Origin: Billgrantia montanilacus
GTDB taxonomy: Bacteria; Pseudomonadota; Gammaproteobacteria; Pseudomonadales; Halomonadaceae
NCBI RefSeq assembly: GCF_003336675.1
Contig: NZ_QPII01000017.1
Location: forward strand, 32,015-96,014
DNA: 64,000 bases
Reading direction: 5' to 3'
Below the pieces are notes generated by a model. That model was not told where the DNA came from, ran no database searches, and saw only the letters and a list, made by a program, of their open reading frames with translations. Positions within the stretch are counted from its first letter, which is position 1. Every line of letters starts with the position of its first letter. Made by a program: the position numbers and the translations under genes. Positions 1-7,935 of this stretch are shown piece by piece.

Positions 1-3
1 CGA

Positions 4-31
4 TTGACCTGCGGTGACGGCCACGTATAAT
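4..31 (+). promoter_or_regulatory. sigma-70 promoter of tRNA-Leu
   Basis: A -35 hexamer TTGACC (4-9) and a perfect -10 TATAAT (26-31) are separated by 16 bases. The tRNA starts 10 bases after the -10 box, as expected for a stable RNA promoter with a very short leader. Confidence 0.85.
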
Positions 32-41
32 GCACCGCGCT

Positions 42-128
42 GCCGGCGTGGCGGAATTGGTAGACGCAGCGGATTCAAAATCCGCCGGGTGCAAGCCCTT
101 GTCGGTTCGAGTCCGACCGCCGGTACCA
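42..128 (+). tRNA. tRNA-Leu (anticodon CAA)
   Basis: An 87-nt class II tRNA with a seven-pair acceptor stem (G42-T124 is a wobble pair), discriminator A125 and an encoded CCA at 126-128. The D-loop carries the leucine-type GGTAGAC. The anticodon arm at 69-85 has loop TTCAAAA with anticodon CAA at 76-78, reading UUG. The T arm carries GGTTCGAGTCC. It sits alone between its own promoter and terminator. Confidence 0.97.
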
Positions 129-133
129 CTTGA

Positions 134-161
134 AAAACAGTCGCTTACGAGCGGCTGTTTT
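134..161 (+). terminator. rho-independent terminator of tRNA-Leu
   Basis: AAAACAGTCGCT is followed by a TACG loop and AGCGGCTGTTTT, a near-perfect 12-bp stem with a T run in its 3' arm. It starts 6 bases after the CCA end of the tRNA. Confidence 0.9.
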
Positions 162-270
162 GCGTTTCTGGCCCTCTGTTTTCAGTGCTTGGTCGCACAG
201 TTTCGGTCGCGGCGAGGCGCGCCAGCCGATGTCATCATGCGCCTGCTTCGAAGATGACCTGAGGTAAGCG

Positions 271-1008
271 CTATCCGATCCCCCTGTCCCGGGGAGGACG
301 ACGATAGGTCATCAGGCGGTCGTATTCCTTCTTGACGATCGCATAGCACTCACAGACCCGCGCTTCCAGACCGGGTCTGTCCAGAATAGTGATGCGCCCG
401 CGATGGTAAGCAATCAGGCCGGCTCTCTGCAGCTTTCCGGCCGACTCGGTGACACCTTCTCGACGTACGCCAAGCATGTTGGCGATCAGTTCCTGGGTCA
501 TTCGCAGCTCGTTGGTCGGCAAGCGATCCAGGCTCAGCAACAGCCAGCGACACAGCTGCTGATCCAGGCTGTGATGCCGGTTGCACACCGCAGTCTGCGC
601 CATCTGGGTGATCAGTGCCTGGGTGTAACGCAGCAGCAGGTCCTGCAGGGGGCCCGCACGATAGAACTCGGCCTTCACCAGCGGCCCACTGAGGCGATAG
701 GCGCTGCCTGCGCTCTGCACGATGGCACGGCTCGGTGTGGTTTCGCCGCCCATGAACAGCGAGATGCCGACGACACCCTCGGCGCCGACGACGGCGATTT
801 CTGTCGAGTCACCATCTTCCATGACGCACAGCAGCGATACGATGGCATCCGTCGGGAAATAGACATAACGCATCGTCTCTCCCGACTCGGCTAGCGAAGC
901 CCCCAGCTTCAGCTCGACCGGCTCGAGCAGGGGCGCCAGGCGCTGGTATTCATCCAACGGCAAGGCTGCCAGCATGGAATTCTGACGCGGATCAGATTGT
1001 TGGGCCAT
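271..1008 (-). CDS. Crp/Fnr-family transcriptional regulator
   Basis: A 245-aa protein with an N-terminal cyclic-nucleotide-binding-like beta-roll (about residues 15-115) and a C-terminal winged HTH (about 165-225) containing LGVRREGVTESAGKLQ as recognition region. The Cys residues are not arranged as in Fnr, so an Fe-S oxygen sensor is not supported; the ligand is unknown. The start is the ATG at 1008, preceded by AGGAG, rather than the longer open frame reaching 1359. It is transcribed alone toward the tRNA. The family is certain; the regulon cannot be read from the sequence. Confidence 0.88.
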   Translation of the reverse strand: MAQQSDPRQNSMLAALPLDEYQRLAPLLEPVELKLGASLAESGETMRYVYFPTDAIVSLLCVMEDGDSTEIAVVGAEGVVGISLFMGGETTPSRAIVQSAGSAYRLSGPLVKAEFYRAGPLQDLLLRYTQALITQMAQTAVCNRHHSLDQQLCRWLLLSLDRLPTNELRMTQELIANMLGVRREGVTESAGKLQRAGLIAYHRGRITILDRPGLEARVCECYAIVKKEYDRLMTYRRPPRDRGIG

Positions 1009-1550
1009 GATCGACAACACTCCTCTAGCTGACAAGTTCTCCAGGCGCGGGGGCAAGCGCCGACACACGCCAGAATCGAAACACGTGCTATGTACGTTAG
1101 CCCAGGAATACACAATTGCTATGGAATCCGCGAAGGCTTGCCTTGCCCGCGCTTCTGCCGATTTCGCAACGCTATGTTCGTCAGCGCACAGTGAGTGCGT
1201 GCCGTAAGGTCCATACTCTGGACAAGCGTGGCAAAGGAGATGCCTAAACAGGACGTTGCGCGCAGCGCTACAGGGACGTAGCGCAACTCGCATAGTGCTA
1301 CGTGCGTGATTCGATCCCGATGCTGAGCTGGCAGCGCGCATGATGATCTGGCCTGGCAACTAGGTATTATCCCGGCTGGTTTGTGACACGGCAATGCCAG
1401 ACAAAGAAAAATTTAATTCCTGTCAGCAGAAAAGATATTCCAAGTATGTTCACTTGGTACGTTCATTTCTTCTTAAGTTGTTTTCATTTGTCCTGTCCTT
1501 CATGATTTTTCAGCTATCGTGACAGTGCAATTCTATAGAGAGTAATATTT
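1009..1550. other. intergenic spacer upstream of the Crp/Fnr gene
   Basis: No convincing gene. It should hold the minus-strand promoter for the Crp/Fnr gene. GC falls sharply after about 1400, with T-rich runs at 1460-1515. A nested inverted repeat lies at 1255-1287 (separate entry). Confidence 0.5.
1255..1287. promoter_or_regulatory. nested inverted repeat, operator or hairpin candidate
   Basis: GCGCTAC (1265-1271) and GTAGCGC (1278-1284) are perfect 7-bp arms around AGGGAC. An overlapping pair GTTGCGC (1255-1261) and GCGCAAC (1281-1287) encloses them. It is about 250 bp upstream of the Crp/Fnr start. Function is unknown; autoregulation is one possibility. Confidence 0.4.
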
Positions 1551-1691
1551 ATGAAATCCACGAAATTTAACGGTAATTCGTTCGAGAAAATTAAATCAAC
1601 TGCATTTGATGCTGAGGTCCTGGAGTGCTGGGGCGAGCGGGCGCGGATTAACCTGTCTTGCGTGGACGCAATAGCTGCCTATCTTGACTGA
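1551..1691 (+). CDS. possible 46-aa small protein, unknown
   Basis: An ATG frame of 46 residues beginning MKSTKFNGNSFEK, containing one Trp and two Cys, in a segment clearly lower in GC than its neighbours. The upstream AGAG is a weak ribosome site about 10 bases from the ATG. No family is recognised. The unusual base composition suggests either acquired DNA or a chance frame in non-coding DNA. Confidence 0.3.
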   Translation: MKSTKFNGNSFEKIKSTAFDAEVLECWGERARINLSCVDAIAAYLD

Positions 1692-1863
1692 GATGCCCGG
1701 CTGCCTGAAAGAGCCGTTAATCTACAGATATTCACCGCTACCGATGCGCCAGGAACACGTTTTCCGGCAATTGGGGTGTGTTGATTCGATGAGGTGTCGG
1801 GCTCGAAAAGGTAGCTGATAAAGAATTTAGTTAAAGTCGAAAACTGTTTGGTGGCTCTGTTCT

Positions 1864-1889
1864 GGCCTGGAGAGATATGCTCTCAGGCC
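1864..1889. promoter_or_regulatory. hairpin upstream of small membrane protein gene
   Basis: GGCCTGGAGAG pairs with CTCTCAGGCC around an ATATG loop, with one bulged G. There is no T tract, so a leader structure or operator fits better than an intrinsic terminator. It lies 40 bp before the ATG at 1929. Between 1692 and this hairpin nothing else stands out. Confidence 0.4.
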
Positions 1890-1928
1890 GACGTGATGGC
1901 TGACCAAGATGAGTAATCAGGAAGTGTT

Positions 1929-2123
1929 ATGAAATCCATCTTTGCCCTGGCGCTTGGAACGATAGTTTTTCTCTTGGCTATCACCGCCCAGGATTCCCCC
2001 GGCACGCGAATCATCCTTGGATCCGTGGGCCTGATGTTATACGCGGTGGCGCTGAGCCCCGGGTCTGCTCGAAGAAAGCCGAAAGTATCCTGGCGCCGCA
2101 CGCCGAAACAAGCCCAGGCTTGA
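1929..2123 (+). CDS. small two-helix membrane protein, unknown
   Basis: A 64-aa protein with two hydrophobic segments (about residues 4-19 and 27-42) and a basic tail ending RRTPKQAQA, giving a helical hairpin with a cytoplasmic positive C-terminus. The ATG is preceded by AGGAAG at good spacing. No family is recognised. It lies just left of the first copy of the interspersed repeat. Confidence 0.55.
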   Translation: MKSIFALALGTIVFLLAITAQDSPGTRIILGSVGLMLYAVALSPGSARRKPKVSWRRTPKQAQA

Positions 2124-2170
2124 CGAGTTCGGTGATCGGCCCCATACAAGCTGGACAGGACGAGCCCCCT

Positions 2171-2289
2171 CCTTTCGGCCAATTTTATTCGATTTGATTC
2201 ATTAAATAGCGCGCGATTCGCCTCACCAGTTCGATAGACTTCTCTCGAAATCCAAATCTCTCGTGACGACCGGTCAAATCCGCCAGGCT
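2171..2289 (+). repeat. interspersed palindromic element, copy 1 (left end missing)
   Basis: Matches the copies at 12997-13160 and 28539-28703 over the core and right half: the CGGCCAATTT block, ATTAAATAG, ATTCGCCTC, CTCGAAATCC and GACCGGTCAA, ending in CCGCCAGGCT. The left terminal arm present in the other copies is not recognisable here. The inner stem pairs less well, so this copy appears truncated and decayed. It lies between two small-protein genes. Confidence 0.8.
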
Positions 2290-2340
2290 CCTGGGGCTAT
2301 GATAATGTGACGCAGTGGCGATACTGGTGAGGGTGCGAGC

Positions 2341-2661
2341 ATGGGGATGGAAGATCGGGAGGAGAGTTGGAAGGAGGGGGACCGGCGTGAGGGCCGGCCG
2401 CCGCCGGGGTGGTTGCGCCGTGGCCGAGCAAGCGACGACGAGACGTTCGCCGACGAGACGGGCTTTCCACCCAGGGCACATCGAAGCGGAAGCCGCCCGG
2501 TGGAGGCGGCTGCGCGGCGTGGCTTTCACGTGGTGAGCTTCTTCATCGGCTGCGCGGTAACCTTCACCCTGTTGATGGTGGTACTGAACCTCAGTCCGGA
2601 AGCGCTCTACGTTCCTTTCGAGGTGACCCGCAGGGCGCTGGAAACTCTCGGTGTGATGTGA
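2341..2661 (+). CDS. hypothetical protein with one C-terminal membrane segment
   Basis: A 106-aa protein: about 60 very polar residues rich in Arg, Glu and Pro, then one transmembrane helix (about residues 64-86, VSFFIGCAVTFTLLMVV) and a short tail. A GAGGG lies 8 bases before the ATG at 2341; the ATG at 2347 is an alternative start. It begins just after repeat copy 1, and TATGAT at 2298-2303 is a possible -10 box. No family is recognised. Confidence 0.5.
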   Translation: MGMEDREESWKEGDRREGRPPPGWLRRGRASDDETFADETGFPPRAHRSGSRPVEAAARRGFHVVSFFIGCAVTFTLLMVVLNLSPEALYVPFEVTRRALETLGVM

Positions 2662-2737
2662 CGCATCCGCTATTTCCTTGATATGCCTCAGTATCGACGT
2701 CATGCTGGCGGCTATACTGAATTTCGAGGAGTGCGTC

Positions 2738-2893
2738 ATGGGTGTGAAGTGGTTCGCCGTGGCATTGATCGTGCTGGGGGTAGCCTTGACCCTGTTCGGC
2801 TTCCAGGCCCAGAACCCGGCAATGTTCGTTGGCCTGGCGCTGGCCGTGCTGGGCGTCGTGGTGATCCTGACAGGCCGCCGAAACCGGCCGTGA
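2738..2893 (+). CDS. 51-aa two-helix membrane protein
   Basis: Two hydrophobic helices (about residues 4-20 and 28-45) joined by a short polar turn, ending in GRRNRP. The start is the ATG at 2738 with GAGGAG 6 bases upstream; the longer frame from 2678 lacks a ribosome site. It resembles the many short uncharacterised inner-membrane hairpin proteins of gammaproteobacteria. Confidence 0.65.
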   Translation: MGVKWFAVALIVLGVALTLFGFQAQNPAMFVGLALAVLGVVVILTGRRNRP

Positions 2894-3032
2894 GGGCCTG
2901 ACAAGGCCCGCCATCGGGCTTATCATGGTGCTTTCGTCACAGTCCTTCTCCCCCAATGCGGGCGAAGGGCTGTTTTTGTTGCAGGGCCGGCAGCGCGTTC
3001 ACCTGTCGCTGACCGGCCACAAGGAGGTCGTA

Positions 3033-3446
3033 ATGTCACCCCGTCCCCCCATTCTCATCAATCGTCTGGATGCCGACCGTCTGCAGCGCCTGATCGACCA
3101 GGCGGATGACAAGGATCGCTTCGTCGCCGACTGCCTGGAGGAGGAGCTCGAGCGGGGCGAGGTTGTCGATCCCGAAGAGATTCCCGACGATGTGGTCAGC
3201 ATGAACAGTCAGGTACAGTTCACTGATCTGAACCGCAACCGACAGATCATCCGCACCCTGGTCTACCCCCACGCCCTGGCCAAGACCGAAGACGGCATCT
3301 CGGTCATGGCGCCCATCGGCGCGGGACTGATCGGCCTGCGTATCGGTGACGTCATCGACTGGCCGCTGCCGGGAGGCGGCGAGACGAAGCTGCGCATCGA
3401 CGCCATCCTGTGGCAGCCGGAGCGGGAAGGGCAGTTTCACCGCTGA
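3033..3446 (+). CDS. rnk: nucleoside diphosphate kinase regulator Rnk
   Basis: A 137-aa GreA/GreB-related protein: N-terminal helical segment (residues 1-50) followed by the Rnk/GreA C-terminal domain with VSMNSQVQF, VYPHAL and SVMAPIGAGLIGLRIGD. Known Rnk proteins bind RNA polymerase and affect nucleoside diphosphate kinase levels. The coiled coil is short as in Rnk, not the long GreA finger. The start at 3033 is fixed by AAGGAGG 5 bases upstream. The gene stands alone before the LysE-type gene. Confidence 0.9.
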   Translation: MSPRPPILINRLDADRLQRLIDQADDKDRFVADCLEEELERGEVVDPEEIPDDVVSMNSQVQFTDLNRNRQIIRTLVYPHALAKTEDGISVMAPIGAGLIGLRIGDVIDWPLPGGGETKLRIDAILWQPEREGQFHR

Positions 3447-3499
3447 GGTCATGGGCGGCGCCGAAGGGTGGCGTCGGCTATATCGAGGAGAAGATCAGG

Positions 3500-4117
3500 A
3501 TGCCGTTTTCACTATGGATGTCGCTGGTGGCGGTCTGCGCCATGGGGGCCATGTCTCCCGGGCCCAGCCTGGCGCTGGTGCTGCGCCACACCCTGGGCGG
3601 CGGACGCGCGCCGGGGGTGGTGGCGGCACTCTTCCATGCGCTGGGGGTGGGCTTCTATGCCCTGCTGACGGTATGGGGCCTGGGGGCGCTGATCGTGCGC
3701 TACCCGACCCTGTTCCAGGCGATCACCTGGGCGGGCGCGGCCTATCTGGCCTGGCTCGGCATCAAGGCGCTGCGCGCCGGGCGGGCCGGCGCCCTGGAAG
3801 CCGCGGGCACGGCCACGACCCGCAGCCAGGCGGCGCGGGAAGGCATGCTGGTGGCGCTGGGCAACCCCAAGCTGATCCTGTTCTTCATTGCCCTGCTCAG
3901 CCAGTTCGTCACCCCGGACATGAGCCTGGCGGCCAAGGCGATCATCGTGCTCACCGCCATGATCATCGACGGCGGCTGGTATGTGCTGGTGGCGGTGGCG
4001 CTGACCCACTCCCGGGTGCTGCCCTGGCTCCAGAGCCGCTCGCACTGGATCCATCGCATCACCGGCGTGATGCTGCTGGCCCTTGCCCTGCGGGTAGTGG
4101 TCGGCCCTCTCGGCTGA
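3500..4117 (+). CDS. LysE/RhtB-family amino acid exporter
   Basis: A 205-aa inner-membrane protein with about six hydrophobic helices and the family signature MSPGPSLALVLRHTLGGGR near residues 17-36, plus the LGNPKLILFF motif around residue 120. The family exports amino acids such as homoserine, threonine or lysine; the substrate here is not readable. The ATG at 3500 has AGGAG about 9 bases upstream. The reading frame upstream of 3500 has no better start. Confidence 0.88.
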   Translation: MPFSLWMSLVAVCAMGAMSPGPSLALVLRHTLGGGRAPGVVAALFHALGVGFYALLTVWGLGALIVRYPTLFQAITWAGAAYLAWLGIKALRAGRAGALEAAGTATTRSQAAREGMLVALGNPKLILFFIALLSQFVTPDMSLAAKAIIVLTAMIIDGGWYVLVAVALTHSRVLPWLQSRSHWIHRITGVMLLALALRVVVGPLG

Positions 4118-4191
4118 CAGCGTTGATAGTCGGCCCGGCCTCGCGCAGGGGATGATGGTAGCCTCAAGGCTGTTCGCAAGCGGAAGCCCCC

Positions 4192-5427
4192 ATGGACGTG
4201 TTGTCGATAGAAGAGCAGGACCGCGCCCTGGCCGTGGTCCTGGACGAGGATCCCGATGTGGTGGCTGTCCTGTCGCTCCAGCTGCATGTGCTGGGCATGG
4301 AGAGCCGCTGCTATCGTCGGGCCGATCTCCTGCTGGAAGAGTTCGCCGAGTGCGAACCTCAACTGGTCATAATGGGGCTGGAATTCGGCGACCCGGATGG
4401 AATTGCCTTGCTGCGCCTGCTGGCCGAACGGCGCTATGCCGGCTGGGTGCTGCTGCTGGGCGGCGTCGAACGGAAGATCTCACGCATCGCCGAGCGGGTG
4501 GGGCACACCCTGGGCCTGCAGATGCTCGGCTCGCTGGACAAGCCGATGCGCCTGGCCGAGCTGCGCCAGCGGTTGGACCGGCTGCATCTGGGGCGCAAGC
4601 CGACCATCGCCCCCGAGGACGACCCCTTTTTCTCCGCCGCCGAGCTCGACCGGGCCCTGGAACAGCACGAACTCACCCTTCACTACCAGCCGCAGTTCGA
4701 GCTCGCCACGGGCCGATTGAGTGGCGTCGAGGCGCTGGTGCGCTGGTCGCACCCCGAGATCGGCCTGATCGGACCGGCCAGCTTCCTGCCCATGCTCACT
4801 GCCGGCCAGAGCCGCCGGTTGACCTGCCACGTGCTCGAGCAGGCGCTGTCTGATGCCGAGCGGTGGGCGAGCATGGGCGTCGTACTGTCGCTATCGGTCA
4901 ATGTCACCGCCGATGACCTGATGGAGTCGCAGCTGCTCGCGATCACGCGCCATCGCCGGCCGGGCGAGCCGCCCCTGGTGGTGCTCGAGATCACCGAGAC
5001 CGCGGCCATGGATGACGAGCTGCTGGGCTCGGAAATCGCCGCCCGGCTGCACCTCAACGGGATGGAAGTGTCGGTGGACGACTTCGGCGTGGGCTTCTCG
5101 TCGCTGTCGCGGCTGCAGATGCTGCCGATCAGCGAACTCAAGATCGACCGCAGCTTCGTGCGGCACCTGCAGCAGGACTCTCAGGATGCGGCTATCGTCG
5201 AGGCGGTCGCCCTGCTGGGGCGCCGTCTGGGTATCCGGGTGGTGGCCGAAGGGGTCGAGGAGCTCGACTGCCTGCCGACCCTGGCCCGTTTCGGCTGTAC
5301 CCATGTGCAGGGCTTCGGCCTGTCGCGGCCGGTCCCCGCCGACATGATTCCCGAGCTGGCCTCGGATCAGTCGCCGATCCGTGCCAGGATCGCGGCCAGT
5401 GGGGCGTCGGCCGGCAGCACGCCGTAG
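4192..5427 (+). CDS. c-di-GMP phosphodiesterase (EAL) with degenerate receiver domain
   Basis: A 411-aa cytosolic protein. Residues 12-125 look like a response-regulator receiver with acidic DEDPD near residue 20 and Lys117. The phospho-acceptor Asp is replaced by Gly62 in VIMGLEFGDPDG, so it should not be phosphorylated normally. Residues 150-395 form an EAL domain with catalytic residues in place: E180 (EAL), N237, E266, D296-D297, K317, E353 and Q373. It is therefore predicted to hydrolyse c-di-GMP. No kinase gene is adjacent. The last 61 bp overlap the 3' end of the convergent AidB-like gene. Confidence 0.88.
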   Translation: MDVLSIEEQDRALAVVLDEDPDVVAVLSLQLHVLGMESRCYRRADLLLEEFAECEPQLVIMGLEFGDPDGIALLRLLAERRYAGWVLLLGGVERKISRIAERVGHTLGLQMLGSLDKPMRLAELRQRLDRLHLGRKPTIAPEDDPFFSAAELDRALEQHELTLHYQPQFELATGRLSGVEALVRWSHPEIGLIGPASFLPMLTAGQSRRLTCHVLEQALSDAERWASMGVVLSLSVNVTADDLMESQLLAITRHRRPGEPPLVVLEITETAAMDDELLGSEIAARLHLNGMEVSVDDFGVGFSSLSRLQMLPISELKIDRSFVRHLQQDSQDAAIVEAVALLGRRLGIRVVAEGVEELDCLPTLARFGCTHVQGFGLSRPVPADMIPELASDQSPIRARIAASGASAGSTP

Positions 5428-7019
5428 GCCGGGCTGGCTTCCCTGCCGAGCCGGGAGCGACAGAAGGTCTCGGCCACCTCGTTGGGGGCAAGACGCAGCA
5501 GCAGTGAGGCCTGCAGGCACTGCGCCAGGCGCTGGGACAGCCAGCGCGCCCTGGCCTCCACTGCATCGGAGTGCAGCGCCAGCTCGCGCTCCAGCCCGGC
5601 CAGCGCCAGGTCGAAGTCCGGCTGCTGTCCCCGGGTCGCGACCAGCTCGGCTCGCAGCGCCTCGATCGACTCCGGGTGCCGGGCCAGTACCCGCAGCACG
5701 TCGAGGCACATCACGTTGCCCGACCCCTCCCAGATCGAGTTCACCGGCGCCTCCCGGTAGAGCCGCGCCAGCGGCGCCTCCTCCACGTAACCGATGCCGC
5801 CCAGGCACTCCATGGCCTCGGCCATGAACCCGGGCCCGCGCTTGTTGTGCCAGTACTTGGCCAGTGACGGCAGCAGCCGGGCCAGGGCGGTTTCATGCTC
5901 GTCGCCCTGGGCGGCCCCGTCGAAGGCGCGAGCGGTGCGCATGGCGAGTGCAACGCCGGCCTCCACCTCCAGCGCCAGGTCGGCGAGGACGCTGCGCATC
6001 AGTGGCTGCTCGGCCAGCGCCTTGCCGAAGGCGTGTCGCTGCCGCGTGTGCTGCCAGGCCTCCGCCAGGGCCTGGCGCATCATGCCCACCGGGGCGGTGG
6101 CCGCGTCCAGCCGGGTCTGCTGCACCATGCCGATGATGGTGGCCACGCCGCGTCCGGGCTCGCCCACCGGCGTGGCCCAGGCGCCGCGATACTCGATCTC
6201 GGCGGAGGCATTGGCGCGATTGCCGCACTTCTCCTTGAGCCGCTGCAGTTCGATGGCGTTGCGTTCGCCGTCCGGCGTGAAACGCGGTACCAGGAAGCAG
6301 GAGAGGCCGTCGTTGGTCTGTGCCAGGGTGAAAAAGGCGTCGGACATCGGTGCGCTGCAGAACCACTTGTGTCCGGTGAGCCGCCAACCGTCGCCGTCGG
6401 GTTCGGCCCGTGTGGAATTGCTGCGCACATCGCTGCCCCCTTGCTTCTCGGTCATGGCCATGCCGAAGGTCAGGCCTCGCTTATGCGCGGCCGGCAGAGG
6501 GCGGGGATCATAGGCGTTGGCCAGCAGGCCGGGTGCCCAGGCCGCCTCCACCTCCGGGCTGTGGCGCAGCACCGGCATGGCGGCGTGGGTCATGGTCACC
6601 GGGCAGCAGAAGCCCGGTTCGGCCTGGGTCAGCAGGTAGAGGGCGGCGACATGAGCCTGGTGGCCGCCGCGGCCCTCCTCCTGCCAGGCCACTGCATGCC
6701 AGCCGCCGGCCATCGCCATCGTCATCAGCTCGTGGTAGGCGGGGTGATAGCGCACCTCGTCCAGGCGCCGGCCGTGGCGGTCGAAGAGTCGCAGCTCCGG
6801 CGGGTGTCGGTTGGCTTCCTCTCCCAGGGCGGCGACACGGTTACTGCCTGTTTCGCGGCCCAGGGGCGCGAGGCGCTCGGCGACCCACGGCGGGGCTTCC
6901 CTGGCCAGTGCCTCGCGCAGCGGCAGATCCCCGGCGAGCAGGTCTCGGTCGCCACGGGGGGCGGGCTGGTTGAGTACCTCGTGGGTCGCCATGCGGGTCC
7001 GGGGGGATGAGTCGTTCAT
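5367..7019 (-). CDS. acyl-CoA dehydrogenase, AidB/isovaleryl-CoA type
   Basis: A 550-aa flavoprotein of the AidB-like acyl-CoA dehydrogenase group, about the length of E. coli AidB. Visible are the FAD-binding TEKQGGSDVRSN segment, GHKWFCSAPMSDAFFTLAQ, and the C-terminal ECLGGIGYVEE and WEGSGNVMCLD motifs. AidB is known for DNA-alkylation response and weak isovaleryl-CoA dehydrogenase activity. The start at 7019 has AAGGAG 9 bases upstream. Its stop lies inside the end of the EAL gene (61-bp convergent overlap). The physiological substrate is not readable. Confidence 0.85.
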   Translation of the reverse strand: MNDSSPRTRMATHEVLNQPAPRGDRDLLAGDLPLREALAREAPPWVAERLAPLGRETGSNRVAALGEEANRHPPELRLFDRHGRRLDEVRYHPAYHELMTMAMAGGWHAVAWQEEGRGGHQAHVAALYLLTQAEPGFCCPVTMTHAAMPVLRHSPEVEAAWAPGLLANAYDPRPLPAAHKRGLTFGMAMTEKQGGSDVRSNSTRAEPDGDGWRLTGHKWFCSAPMSDAFFTLAQTNDGLSCFLVPRFTPDGERNAIELQRLKEKCGNRANASAEIEYRGAWATPVGEPGRGVATIIGMVQQTRLDAATAPVGMMRQALAEAWQHTRQRHAFGKALAEQPLMRSVLADLALEVEAGVALAMRTARAFDGAAQGDEHETALARLLPSLAKYWHNKRGPGFMAEAMECLGGIGYVEEAPLARLYREAPVNSIWEGSGNVMCLDVLRVLARHPESIEALRAELVATRGQQPDFDLALAGLERELALHSDAVEARARWLSQRLAQCLQASLLLRLAPNEVAETFCRSRLGREASPAYGVLPADAPLAAILARIGD

Positions 7020-7380
7020 GGCGGCACTCCTTGGAAAACACTGCACAACTGTCTGCGCGAGCGAATCGCTGCGTTGCGCGGTGCTGGTGCGCCAGCCCGG
7101 TCGAAATCCTCACCTATACCCCATAGGCTCCGGTTGACTCGCAGCCTTCGGCTTCTCGCCCCTTCGGGGCCAGCCTACGGCTGTTTGTCGCTTCGCTCGG
7201 TTCTGTGCTCCGTGCGCCTTGCGCTTCATCTCGCTCGTCGATTTGTTCAGCGTTTCCCTTGTGGTCGGTATTTTGGGGAACTGCTCCGAAGCATGGCCAG
7301 TGCATCGGGCGGGGTCAACGTGACGTCGGGCGTGACGACGGCACCACCACTGGGTAGGCTTGTGGCTTGATCCTGCGGAG
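7020..7380. other. 361-bp intergenic region with a cluster of small hairpins
   Basis: It separates two divergent genes. Three compact hairpins with 3-nt loops follow each other: AGCC-TTC-GGCT (7143-7153), GCCCC-TTC-GGGGC (7158-7170) and AGCC-TAC-GGCT (7172-7182). CGCTTCGCTCGG and related C/T/G-rich stretches follow up to about 7240. No gene is supported. Confidence 0.5.
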
Positions 7381-7935
7381 ATGACCGTGACGGCCCAGAC
7401 CCCTCTCGACCCGACACTTCCGGCGCCCTTGGTGGCCGATGAATCCATTCAACTAGTGGACGCGCGCAACCGCCCCTGCGGCAGCGCCTCCCGTGCGCTG
7501 ATGCGCCGCTTTCGGTTCTGGCACCGGGCCACCTACGTGGTCGTCCTCAATCGACGGGGTGAGATCTGCGTTCAGCGCCGCACCCTGACCAAGGAAGTCT
7601 TTCCCGGTGGACTCGACCTGGCCGCCGGGGGCGTGGTCGGTGCCGGCGAGGCTGTCCATGTGGCGGCGCGTCGTGAGCTGGCCGAGGAGCTGGGCATTCG
7701 CGGCGTGCCCCTGCGTCATGCCGGGGGGTTCCGGTACGACCGGGGCGGCAACCACATCTTCGGCAGCCTGTACCTGGTCGAGTACGACGGCCCTCTCACC
7801 CTGCAGGCGGAAGAGGTCGCCGATACCTTCTGGTGTCCACTCGAGGAGGCGCTAGCGCTGGAGGAGATCACGCCGGATACCCGCCAGGCCGTGGAGGAGT
7901 TGATCGCGGCCGGCTGGCTGGAGATGGGGCGATGA
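7381..7935 (+). CDS. NUDIX hydrolase, YfcD-like
   Basis: A 184-aa protein with a complete Nudix box at residues 84-106 (G-x5-E-x7-REL-x-EE-x-G-I), so the Mg-binding glutamates are present. The N-terminal part (SIQLVDARNRPCGSASRALM) matches the YfcD/IPP-isomerase-like Nudix group; the substrate is unknown. GGAG directly abuts the ATG at 7381, so the in-frame GTG at 7387, with better spacing, may be the true start. The stop overlaps the MoxR start by 4 bp, which indicates translational coupling. Confidence 0.88.
   Translation: MTVTAQTPLDPTLPAPLVADESIQLVDARNRPCGSASRALMRRFRFWHRATYVVVLNRRGEICVQRRTLTKEVFPGGLDLAAGGVVGAGEAVHVAARRELAEELGIRGVPLRHAGGFRYDRGGNHIFGSLYLVEYDGPLTLQAEEVADTFWCPLEEALALEEITPDTRQAVEELIAAGWLEMGR

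Noticed and set aside
271..1359. Longer start for the Crp/Fnr regulator at 1359
   Set aside because: The added 117 residues are low-quality sequence over a promoter-like region. ATG 1008 has AGGAG and the family N-terminus.
2185..2904. Long minus-strand open frame over the repeat and two small genes
   Set aside because: It translates the interspersed repeat at its C-terminal end and runs antisense to frames with good ribosome sites. Its composition is that of a GC-rich shadow frame.
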